Shown here piece by piece: positions 53,773-64,000 of a DNA stretch of 64,000 nucleotides (position 1 is its first letter; each line of letters opens with the position of its first letter). The notes under the pieces were generated by a model. The model had not been told where the DNA came from and made no database searches. It worked only from the letters and a program-made list of their open reading frames with translations. A program made the position numbers and the translations under genes. This DNA is from Craspedostauros australis (lineage: Eukaryota; Bacillariophyta; Bacillariophyceae; Mastogloiales; Achnanthaceae), in assembly GCA_026770025.1 (NCBI GenBank), contig JAMXDE010000041.1:434001-498000 (forward strand), written 5' to 3'.

Positions 53773-56700
53773 TTATTCGAACCTGACTTCCACCAGCAAC
53801 GTGGCAGAGCTGAAGGGACCCGTGCGGGTGTTGTTCTCGTCATGCAACTGCACGGATCGATACCCTGGGCGGATGCAGCTCACGGGGACGGAGGCTGCGG
53901 CGAGAAGCTCGTTGGTCACGAGGTCGCTATCTCTGAGCACGAAGGACAGCATCGCGACGTCGGAACGGTAGACCTTGAACTTCTTCTCGTTGTTGTTCTT
54001 CCAGACGGGGCAGAAGCCGTTGTTCTCGACCGTTTGCGTCGTGAAGGAAGAGGATCGGTACTGCTCCTTGGGGTGCTTCTTGCCGCTGATCTTGATGTCA
54101 TGCAGTTCCACCTGCACGAACGGGTCCACGGTCTCACCCGTCTTGGCACCTGCTGGTTTCGGTAGACAGGATCCGCTGAGGACGCGAACGGTCATTGTGC
54201 GGAAGGAACCATCCTGGGCTTCGCTCATGACGGAATCCGGCTTCAGCACGTAGCCGCAGCCACCGTTGCGACGGAAGAGGCCATCATTGAGGATGAGCGG
54301 AGTGTCGGTGGTCTGGAAGTTGAGGGCCACGAGCTGGCTGCCCATGCCCCAGGCCAGTATGGGATTGTAGTTGGAGGAATCGACACGCAGGCCGGCCGGG
54401 TACGTTCGCGTCATGTGCTCACGGTTGTACACGCGCCACATGCTGGCATTTTCGGACTTCTTGTTAATGATCTTGCTGATCTTGGATTCACCAATGGAAT
54501 GCATGTGCGATGGTGGACCGAGCGTCGACTGTTGGAAGTTTTTGAACTTGGTGCCATGGAAGAGGGTAAGCTCCGCCAGCTCCGGGACGATCTTGGTGTT
54601 CACATTGTCGTTCTTGTGCTGCATCGCAGAATCGTATTCATCAACCTCGATGGAGGTGTTGCTGGCGGTCTGGTCGATGCCAGCATCATCAGCGTTGCCA
54701 TCGGCATCGTCTTCATCATCATCCTCTTCGCTGTTGTCTTCGCCATCGTTTTCACCAGCAGTTCCGGGAACGGGGACCGGAACAACGTTGGTCTTTCCAC
54801 CGCCACTTTGGTCGAGCTTGGCGGCTTCTTCCTCCTCCGCCTGATCATCGGCATCCTTGGGACGCTTACCCTTGATGACGATCTTGCCCCGCAGGCTTTC
54901 GGGCGTGGGAAGAAGTTCGTTCATGTGGTCGGGAGGTGGGACGTACAGCCTCCTGCCGAAGATGTCCTTCATGAAGCGCGCCATCTCTCTTTGGTACGGA
55001 TGGGAGCAGTGGTTCTCGAGACTGAGGATGATGGGAAGGGTGTCGGGATGTGCCAGGACGTAGTTGTTGACCACCTTCATGATGGCCTCGAAGGGTATCT
55101 TGGACGTCAGGGTGTGGCCGTGGAAGACGATCGGTACGGCCTTGCCTTTGACGGTGTCACCATCCCAGCAATCGACCTCGAGGCACTTGCATCCTCTGCG
55201 CAATGCGCGAGCGTAAGCCTCGACGCTGCTCTTGGATCGCAGCTGGTCACCCGTGAGGTAGGTGTTGTGCGAGGTGTTGATCCAGTAGTACGACAAGGGG
55301 TACTTCAAGGTCTCGTGCTCCAGCTGCTGCGCGAGGGGGTCGTAGATGTTGTTCCAGCCGGAATGGAGGAAGGCGATGAATCGGGAGCTCGTCAAGGTGC
55401 CGTCCCGGATTTCGTCGTTCTTGCCATCCAGCTCCATCCAAGCCAGGCTGCTGAAGAGCACCTGTGTATCAACGGTGACAAGGAACAGTTGTAGAAGAAA
55501 GGAGAGACGCAACATGGGGAGTTGAGTGAGACACGGGGACGTCGGCATGAATTTGTGTTGGGCAATGTGCGTCAATCAACAGACACAGGCACATAGTAAC
55601 TGTTGCGTACAATACAATGCTGTAATGCTGCAATGCTGCAAAGTTGAAGTGTCGCACTGCCGCACCGCTGCAACATACCTCCGCATCTTCGACGGAAGAA
55701 TCGGGGTCCTGAAACTTGAGGAAGTTTTCATGAAAGGTGGCCGCATCCACAGGCGCATCGCCGAAGGCATCCTTGAAGATGCGGCTGCCCGGCAAGGATA
55801 CCTTGAGCGACTGCAGCAACGTCATGCATTCCGCGTAGCTGAGTTGCTTGCGTCCGAAACCGCGTTCGTCTCGGAATGCCTTGAACTGGCCGTTGGGGTT
55901 GGTGATGTAGAGGTTGATGCGTGGGCAGATGTTGGCGAATTCTTGCATCGACACCATGCCGTTGGAGTCCGTGTCAATATCGTAGAATACGTAACGAAGG
56001 AGCAGAGCTGTGGTGTGTTGTTGGAATAATATCATAGGAGTGTTGTGAGTGCATTGTCAATTAGGCACCATAGCACACATCAGGAGCGATATTGATATTG
56101 ATATGATGCAGCAGGCAGGCACACAGACACACAGGCAGGCAACAACCAGTTCTCCACATCTCCAAAGTGGTCACTCACCATCATTTCCAACCCACGGCTT
56201 GGCATGATGAAAGGCCGCCATCATATTCTCGATCGTGCGACACAACATCTCGCGATCATCCGCGTTGGGCACGAGCATGTTGACGGCCTTCTTGTTGCCA
56301 TCATGCCAGATTGTGACGAGATGGTCCTCCACCTTCTGGATCTCCTTTTGCGATTCCAAATTCTGCGTGACGATGACGCCTGTCTGCACGCCCGAAAGAT
56401 CGGCCACATCGATGTAGCGCACGTATCGATCGCGCAGATTCGTGCTGGACGTGAGATTGAATCCCTTGCTGGGCGTCCAGAAGGGGATGGGGAGCTTGGA
56501 GGCCACGGCGGCGACGGCGCTGCCGGCCTTGCGCACCTTCTGGTGCGTGAGGAAGATGGCGCATTTGTCCTGGCTCACGGTGACGATGCGTTTGAGCTTG
56601 GTGCCGGACGATGAGACCTTCATGACGGGCATGCCCTCCATGAGCTTGGCAGGCACGTGGATCTTCGCGGCCGTGGAGGCGATGATGGTGGCCGGCGATT

Positions 56701-56992
56701 TGGCGCTCGTCCAGTCCTGCTGCTTCTTGGCGACCTTCGCGATGTCGCTCGCGGCCACGATCTTTTGGTAGGCGGACTTCTTTGCCTTCTTGGGCTTCTT
56801 CGGTTCTTTGCTTGCTGCTGCTAGTCTTGCGGATGCGGATGCCTTGGATGCTGATGCGGATGCTGATGCGGATGCTGATGCCTTGGATGCTGGAAGGCTG
56901 GATTCCGGCAGAGGATCCTTGCCGCCCGCAGCGACATCAGTGGCCATCATGGTGGTCGTGGTGATGATTGCCGGGCCCTGCTCCACTTCCAT
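53773..56992 (-). CDS. Phosphoinositide-specific phospholipase C
   Basis: Exons 56179-56992, 55679-56007 and 53773-55461 join over introns of 171 and 217 nt to give 943 residues. The order is: an Ala/Ser/Lys repeat N-terminus; a PH domain (about 125-268, 'ENMMAAFHHAKPW' at its end); EF hands (about 275-375, 'DIDTDSNGMVSMQEF' as a full calcium loop); the catalytic X half with 'YYWINTSHNTYL', 'CLEVDCWDG' and 'VFHGHTLTSKIPFEAI' (both catalytic His kept); an acidic Asp/Glu linker (about 590-670); the Y half from 'LFHGTKFKNF' with 'RTYPAGLRVDSSNYNP'; and a C2 domain ('VDPFVQVELHD'). The enzyme splits PIP2 into IP3 and diacylglycerol at the plasma membrane, dependent on calcium. The delta-like layout and the intact motifs indicate a working gene. 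Confidence 0.96.
56820..56892. repeat. In-frame repeat encoding Ser-Ala and Lys-Ala runs
   Basis: GATGCG/GATGCT hexamer repeats in the first exon of the PLC gene encode an alternating Ala/Ser stretch on the minus strand. The frame is kept by the repeat length; residues about 30-50. Confidence 0.7.
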
Positions 56993-59900
56993 TGCCAACT
57001 TTGTACTATAATATATTATATGATGTTATACGCCTCTGATGGTTCACTCTCTGTCTCTTGTGCCTGTGCGAGTGTACGACTATTCTATGTCAAGGGTTCA
57101 ACCTGGATTCATCAGTGTCCATCCAGCACCGTTTTTGGTTTGCGGAGAAACGGGCCCCAAAAGAGGCAGAGGTAGAGGCAGAGGCAGAGGCAGAGACAGA
57201 GGCAGAGAGAAAGATTGGTGGCCCCAACAAAAAGACACAGAGACCTCGCCATGCCACTCGCACATCTTGCGGTGCAGTTCCCGTTCAAGTTTTTGGCGGT
57301 GTGTTGTTCGCTTGGGACATGGAGAAGGCGCAAGATCACAACAACATCACGACAACATCACGAACGCGCGCGAAACGAATGCGACGATGCGAACCCGATC
57401 AACAGGCACGATCTATCGAGACACGAGAGAGTTTGTTCACGAATTCTTCATCGACTAGATAGATTCAATCAACGAAAGGGACTATGTCGTGTCCTTGGGC
57501 TTTCAAGGCCTGTTTTTCCATGGTCGTAACAGACAAAAACCAAGTGTCACAGACTTTTTGGTACGTGCGACATGACACAAAGTGCACGTGGAACCTCTAC
57601 GCCGTATGCCCCAATTGGGTTGAAATGGCGCTTATTCCTTGGGGAGGGATTGCAATACCGTTCATCCATTCCCTGCCTTGACACAAAACGTCTGTGGGCA
57701 CTAAATTCAACGATGACCGCGCAGTTTGTCGGATTCGTTGGTTCAAGGTGCACTTAGCGCTATTTTCCGGGCTGTTCATGACGAACACTTTTGCGGCCAG
57801 CAGCGGATAAACTTGCACTCACGAAACGCCGCGGGCCATTTCGCTCCCAGCAATCGTTCACCTGACAAACCTCAATCTCGGAAAAATGGAAACAAATCAT
57901 CACGAAACATCCCCATTGGGAAGGAAAACCTCTCCCAAACAAGCAAACAAGACAACAGCCGCTGTGACGACACGGACGAGGTATTTCGTGTGACGACGAC
58001 ATTGTGAACACGAATACCAACACCATCATCATTCGAATCACGCCCACTAACACACCCGCACGAGCACGTAGGAGAGGATTATGAATACAAGAATATCATT
58101 CCGATTCCTCTATTGGCGCTAAGACCCCATTCAGGGTACAATCGTACGATCCTGCCGATTTTTTATCGGACAACATTACTTTATTAGCACACGGTGTAGC
58201 GTGTTGTCGCATAGGCTTAGATATATTTAGCTAGCTTCTACGACACAAATACCTGGCTGACTTGTCCTCGTCGTGGACGAAAGTGATGACGTCATTGACG
58301 GTCGATGTCAGACTGCAATGGTATCGAACGGTGTGGATGGCGATGTTGTGACAGATTCGGCTCCGCGTTGATTCCTCGCGTCGTTTTGGATTTGGCTTGG
58401 CGAGGGGTTGCCTCCTTTGTTCGTGTTGTGCCAAGGAGCACGGCAATGGTGGTTGCATCCCTATACGTCCACTTCCACGTCCACGACAATAGCAACACTT
58501 GCGAATTCTACACAACATAATATTATATATTATAATGCAATATGGTGTAATGGAGCACAGTGACTTGTCCTTTGGTCTGCAAAATAGAATTTGATTTAAC
58601 ACTTGTTGTAGCATTGTTTGTAAAAACAAAGTCCTGCAAAACCTGCTTTGTTCCCCTTGGACATGGGACGACATGGTCTCTGCTGAGCTGTTGGCATGGT
58701 GCAGAAAGAGACTGGTGGTGGAAGTGCTGTTTTCCGTGTTGCTTCTTGTGTTGTGATTCGAGTGCGTGCAGGTTCATTGATACCAAAACAAAAAGCCAAG
58801 AGGAGAACAGATGAACAACAGACAGAAGCCAATGCTGGCTATTGGCGACGACTACCAGAGAGGAGGTCCAAACACGTGGGCAGGGAATCGATCTGAAGTG
58901 AGGACAAGGCCGTACTATCCGTTCATGACCTAGATGATATAATACATCGTTTCTTGTTTTCAGCTTCAGTTCTTTTCATATTTGACAACAACATCTGTGA
59001 ACAATACCACTTTCTTTACATCTTTCGAAAGCTGTTGAGCACAGCTTTCCAATGAATACGTCTAAGTTTTATATTTCTTACTGCCATCTTATTGCTAATC
59101 AAGCCTGAAGTACTTGTGACTTAGTTCTGCACCATGGGACTGAAGTGAAACTGTTCGGCAAGGCTCAAACTGTGAGGCTGGCAACGTCAAATCCGTGTTT
59201 TCCACATCACACTCGCTACAACTGCTGTTGTACTTTGCTTTCAACGATTCCTTGCTTTCCTCTTCCAAGGTTGTCATCTCCTCTCATGTCCTTTACATCT
59301 TCATCACCTCCTTCCTTCAAGCATGCATGGGTGTGGCAACATCATCACTTGTGATGTTCATCTTCATTTTGTCTTGGCTTTGTGACATCGCACCTTCCGC
59401 AAACTCAAACAATCATGGAGCTCACAATTTCATCGAACTCACAAAAATCATCATACTCGCATGATCACCGCACCCATATTACCATGGTGCCGTCTCCAAA
59501 ACACACACCCAAGCCACCACTGTACCCTTGATCTTCCAGCCCCCACAAGGAAGCAAAAGCAACACCCAAATCGCATCCCACTTCCAATCCTCCACAATTC
59601 CAAGCAGAGAGCATGCTTGCATATGACATCAGTCACCCATACGTTGTATTCGTCCACAAGTCTCTCATGTCTCCAATGAACAATGACAGCAAAGATCGAA
59701 CAGCACATCTGCCACCAATGCCCACCTACTGTGATTTCTTGGAGAGTGGTCCACCCAACAGCCCCACCAATCCATGGGGTAGTGTCAACAGGGATGTGTG
59801 GTCTTCCTACAACAGCTCATCAAATCCACCCCAGCAGACTTCTCCATCTGACCACATTGATTCCATGAGCCAACAATGCACAGCGCTTTCCTCCAGGTCG

Positions 59901-60260
59901 AGCAACAGGAGCATCAAATGCAACTGCTCAACATGGGTCAAGCCAACTATTTGCCACATGGATCAATCAGCAATGGCAAGGCACTTTGCCTCAGCCAGGA
60001 GAGATCCTTCGTTCAGTGCCAGTGCAGCTCTGTTCGGATCAAGCATCAGCAAGCAGCCCAACCAAGTTCGCCAGCCCATCTCTGTTGCAATCAACCATTG
60101 ATAGAAGCGCAGATGACAATGCATCTGCTCCCCAAGGGGCTGCATCTGAAAATCATCCAGGGAACCACATACAACATCAACATGAGACAAAGCCAGCACT
60201 TCAGTATGTTCCACTACCTGTGAGTGCACACAACTGCGCGTCCAGTCCATCCACAATGTG
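56993..60260. other. Region without a supported gene
   Basis: A GGCAGA-type hexamer repeat lies at about 57159-57210. AT-rich near-palindromes lie at about 57004-57024 and 58518-58540. Open frames are short. From about 59460 the frames become Gln/His/Ser-rich and may be the degraded 5' part of the piggyBac element, but I recognise no motif before about 60264. Confidence 0.45.
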
Positions 60261-60263
60261 GAA

Positions 60264-61993
60264 ATGAACAGTGACACTATCCTGGAAATCTTCTTTCCAG
60301 TTTCACTACTGGAGAAGATCCAATTCCACACCAACAGCCATCTTTGCAACACCAAATTGATGGCAACTGCCATCACTGTCCCTGAGCTGTACATCTTCTT
60401 TGCCATGTACTACTAAATGGGATTCTTCTGAGCTCCAGCAAAAATTGACTACTGGAGAGCTGCCTCAATCTCTGTTCCAACTCATCTACTCACGACATAC
60501 ATGTCCAGAGCAAGATGTGAAACGGTATGGAAGCCTAATCACTTCACTGCGTTGCCAGCCTTGGACAAAGTGTCTGAACTGTCGGTAGAGACTGCAGCTG
60601 AACCACCAGAAGCTGAGGATGACATGAGCCCCATGGACTTTGTTCCAGCTTGGGAACTGAATGCATCAGGAGTGTCAGAAGGATTGCCACCAAAAGCTGA
60701 GGAGCATCATGCTGGTAGCCCCCACAGAGCTCAAGCAGGGAGGCAAGAGCATCCACACGATCACAGCAGAAACAATCCGCCAAGTATCATCCAGTGCTCC
60801 AGACCGATTGGTCGTGGTATGCCAAGGTTCAGCCACTTCTCAACCACACCAACAGTGTGTCGAAGCGGCTGTGTCTGAAACCTGGCTATGCTTGCGCCAT
60901 AGATGAGATGATGGTTCAATTCAAGGGAAGATCTGCACAGATGCATCACATGCAGCAGAATCCAATCAAGGAAGGCTACAAATCCTATTCCCTTTGCTGC
61001 TCAGCCTCGGGGTTCATGTTCCATGTGCTGCCATTGGGGCGCCTGGACAAAACCACCAGGATCAACAACACTGTCGCTGAGCTGCTTGCCAAACTCAATC
61101 CTGCTGACAAGCATGTTGTCGCCATGGACAATCTATTCACTACAAAGACTGTCATTGAGAAGTTGAGGGAGATGGGAGTGGGCATTGTGGGAACTGCAAG
61201 GTATTGTTGTGGATTCCCTCCCAAGAAAATGAAGGACATCGAAGATGATTGCTTCAACTCTCTGTACAGCTGGACAGAGAGTGACAAGTATGTCATTACT
61301 TGATGGGTGGATAACAATGTGGTGCTCATGGTGAGTACAGTCCATTATGCAAACAGGACAGTCACAAAGAATCAACATCGACCACAACAGACCACAACGA
61401 ACAAGAACCATCTGAAGACTGTCTGGGGTGATGACTGGAATGCTGCAAACAGGATCCCAAGAATGATTGATGACTACAATCATTAGATGGGAGGGGTGAA
61501 TTGGTGTGATCAGCTTATCGCATACTATCAACCAAATCTGCGGTGTTGAAGGGTATGGATGCCAATCATGTTTCACCTACTTGACATACTGAGGGTGAAC
61601 TCATGGATCGTGCACAGTCACCTTATGGAGGAGGAGGATTGAATGGATCACAAATCATATGGCTTAGCAATGGTGGAAGCACTGGTGTTGAAAGTGAGGA
61701 CCTGCAAAGTCCGTGGCACAAGGAGGGCAAGTAGAATCCCAAAGGAGATAAGAACAAGGACAAGGATGAACAATAATCAACCAGTGTTGAGCAAGGATAG
61801 GTTCATGGGTGTGTACAAAGACCACAGACAGATAATCGACGAAGATGGAAAGCAACAACTTTGCCAATATTGCTGCTACTTGAAGGCCACAAATAAATTA
61901 CTGGCCTAGAAGAAAACACTCCCAAGAAGGTCAAACGGATCTGCAGCTTGTGTAGAGTCCATGTCTGCAAAGACCATTGGGGTATATGCCATG
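60264..61993 (+). pseudogene. Decayed piggyBac transposase
   Basis: Two frame segments give the enzyme. Segment 1 (about 60264-60670) has 'IFFPVSLLEKIQFHTN', then 'PAKIDYWRAASISVP' and 'TYMSRARCETVW'. Segment 2 (about 60794-61993) has 'CAIDEMMVQFKGRS', 'VVAMDNLFTTKTV', 'WVDNNVVLMVST', 'MIDDYNH', 'MGGVNWCDQL' and 'VWMPIMFHLLDILRVNSWIV', with a Cys-containing tail. These are the DDE_Tnp_1_7 blocks with the catalytic Asp residues kept. Seven in-frame stops interrupt the reading, two in segment 1 (after 'AMYY' and 'GFF') and five in segment 2 (after 'YVIT', 'DYNH', 'NLRC', 'MEEED' and 'KLLA'), plus at least one indel near 60700. It is therefore inactive. Confidence 0.88.
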
Positions 61994-63050
61994 GAAGGTG
62001 ATGAAGTATGATAAAACAAAAATTCAGTGGTTCCTGACAATGGCACTAGTAAACGATGGTACCGATTTAGTTTTCACGTAGGCCGTGGTAGGACAAACGC
62101 GTTCAAAAATTTACACGGTGTCGAGATATACGATATAATAGTGCAATTATCTCTGGGTCATGAAGGGATAGAGTGTGCATATGGAGGGAAGGCAGTGTGT
62201 GCTGATTGAGACATGGACGAAGCTCAACGTCCCAGGGCATGAACGGGAGCAGAACCGAGAACAAGGCAGTGTGAAAGTCAAGGCGGGGGTGAAGATCTGG
62301 ATTACCCACCAACCCACAACTCTGGATTTCGACCACTGATCCACAGCCCAGATGAAGCATCATCATCACCATGCCTACTGCTACCGCGCAATCCTCAACA
62401 TCTCTTCGCACCCAACCGCCTTGCCCACGCGAAATGTGAGTCTGTCGATCAAGGGCACGACTGGACAGCAAGCTGAAGCACGACTGGTGATTCCCAACAC
62501 AATTTGTCCTTCTGCGTCCGCATGCCTTTCGTTTCTAGTCGTAGATTAATGCGAAAAATATAAACTTTTTAACTATAAGGTCCAGGCATCTAATATTTCA
62601 CACATATACCCTCCACAACATAATAGGATGATATCGGCCCTCAAATTAAAAATCGGCACGAATGTACTATCGTATCCTGAATGGGGTCCTAAGCGTCAAA
62701 GACTATACTATTGTGCATGTCTGGTCGCCACAGTGTGGTCACTGAATCCGTCTTCACTCCCTCCGCAGCTCACAATCAACGCCATCACACAAGCCCTTCA
62801 CAAGTGGGAACTGAGAGATCCAATGGCCTCACCCAACGCGGATCTCGAACACGACGCCCAAGGTCAAGGTAGAACCAATGCACACAGTACATCTGGCACC
62901 TTCACATTTTTCCTTCCGATTAACCTCCCAAAGTGGCATCGCTTCAATTATTCCCGGATTCATTCATCCACCTTCACAGTTACGCACGCTGCGCTCACTT
63001 TGTGCCACCGTAACTGCAACCCATAGTACCACACTCGCAACCTCACAAAA
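61994..63050. other. Spacer before the last gene
   Basis: It contains short open frames only. The terminal CACAAC-rich 60 bases resemble leaders of other genes here. I could not define terminal repeats of the piggyBac element. Confidence 0.45.
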
Positions 63051-63897
63051 ATGGATTCCACAAACAAGGACAACCAAACAACATCACCAGCGACGATGAC
63101 ACCACCACCACCACCGCCACCGCCATCACCATCGGTGCAAGGCACTCGCATCACGAGAGGAAGTCGAAGGATCAGCCTCTCCTCACCGATTCACGAGCGA
63201 CGACGACCAAGACGCAGCTGCTCCTCCACGAAGTCAGCGCCAACGGTATCAGAAGAAGCGGTGCGCAAAGGCGTTGGCCCACATCCGACGCCGCAATCGC
63301 CGCCCACCAACAACGCAACGAACGACAACCACAAGATCGCGACCGTTGGCCCTAAGATCGTGTCGTTCTCCACATCCGTCCCCTCACACAAAGCGTCACA
63401 GTTGGATCGGTCCAACCATCTGGTGTCGCCCATCAGCGCCCGCAGCGTCACGGGTGTTGGCAGTATCGCCTTCGCACCATTGACTCCAGGGACAGCGCGG
63501 CCGCTCACGCAGATAATGACTGCAGGCGAGTTCAGTCAACATGGCGCGGACAATGATGACGATGATGGTGTTGCTTCCCTTCCTCAACGACCCGCATCAT
63601 CCTCGTCGATGCTGCATGTTGGCGCTCCACCGTTGAATCAAGATGCAGCGAAACAAACCTCATCGCACACTCTATCCTTGGCAGCCGGATCCAATGATTC
63701 GCTTGGCATGTCGTCGCACACTTTTGCGAGAGAGTCGCAGGGCAACACTTACCATGACGGCCATCTCGATGGCGACGATGATGACGACAGTGGCAGCGAT
63801 GTTGGCAGTGATGTAGAGAGTGGCGGCCATCATTGCCACCATTGCAATCATGATGCATCTCACGAGATGCATTCTCATGCTATCCGCACACCCGCCG

Positions 63898-63928
<31 letters not shown>

Positions 63929-64000
63929 CGCCTGTCATCATAGCAGCACCAGCACCTGCCACCGATGCAATCACAAATCAGGAAGAGCGCAAGAGAGAAA
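63051..64000 (+). CDS. Low-complexity protein, 5' part, runs off the window
   Basis: From ATG 63051 the frame stays open to the last base (316 codons) and so has no stop in this window. The product has a Pro run ('MTPPPPPPPP'), basic Arg/Ser stretches, 'VGPKIVSFSTSVPSHKAS', 'GVGSIAFAPLTPGTARPLTQ', Asp runs, paired cysteines in 'HHCHHCNHDASHEMHSH' and 'STCHRCNH', and an Asn run from an AAC repeat. Nothing points to a membrane or signal segment so far. The CXXC pairs could be part of a metal-binding region. I do not recognise the family, and the conserved domain may lie beyond the window. Confidence 0.65.
63898..63930. repeat. (AAC)n repeat encoding an Asn run
   Basis: About ten AAC units lie in frame inside the last gene, just before 'ACHHSSTSTC'. 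Confidence 0.85.

Noticed and set aside
54415-55494. 359-codon plus-strand open frame over the PLC gene
   Set aside because: It is an antisense shadow of the phospholipase C X domain and linker.

Overview
This is eukaryotic nuclear DNA, most likely from a diatom or a close stramenopile relative. Genes are split by short GT..AG introns (about 90-380 nt, donors mostly GTAAGT or GTGAGT), genes lie on both strands without operons, and microsatellites are common. Several proteins look typical of diatoms: extracellular LRR proteins ending in a Cys-rich tail, a GH99-like protein with Thr/Pro repeats and a Cys/Trp end module, two members of a Ser-rich family with a V-S-F / IP / EE motif, and a long AAA-type ATPase. 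The assignment comes from family style and no search was run. The ORF calls supplied allowed GTG/TTG starts, so starts were re-chosen at ATG and spliced models were built by hand.

Layout: 0.9-9.2 kb is an LRR gene split by a 6.8 kb Copia-type LTR retrotransposon (819-bp LTRs, 6-bp target duplication). 11.0-12.7 kb is an unrecognised two-exon gene. 13.1-13.4 kb holds a 21-bp minisatellite. 14.3-15.4 kb is a DDE transposase gene with one intron. 15.8-21.6 kb is a tandem duplication with two seven-helix receptor genes. 23.5-26.7 kb encodes a secreted protein with two GH99-like domains. 27.2-28.2 and 30.5-31.6 kb carry two related Ser-rich proteins. 34.3-38.3 kb is the ATPase. 38.5-46.5 kb is a second tandem duplication (ankyrin gene plus the tail of a glycosyltransferase) around a frame-disrupted glycosyltransferase. 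47.3-47.9 kb is a three-exon copper-chaperone-like gene with exons too short for an ORF scan. 48.5-50.8 kb is a four-exon propeller-like membrane protein. 52.4-53.3 kb is a Cys-rich membrane protein. 53.8-57.0 kb is a complete phosphoinositide-specific phospholipase C gene with three exons. 60.3-62.0 kb is a decayed piggyBac element. 63.05 kb to the end is the 5' part of another gene.

Together the genes suggest cell-surface sensing and signalling (LRR, receptors, PLC, ankyrin proteins), secreted carbohydrate-active proteins and metal handling, in a region rebuilt repeatedly by transposons and tandem duplication. No CRISPR array, tRNA, rRNA or bacterial operon was seen.
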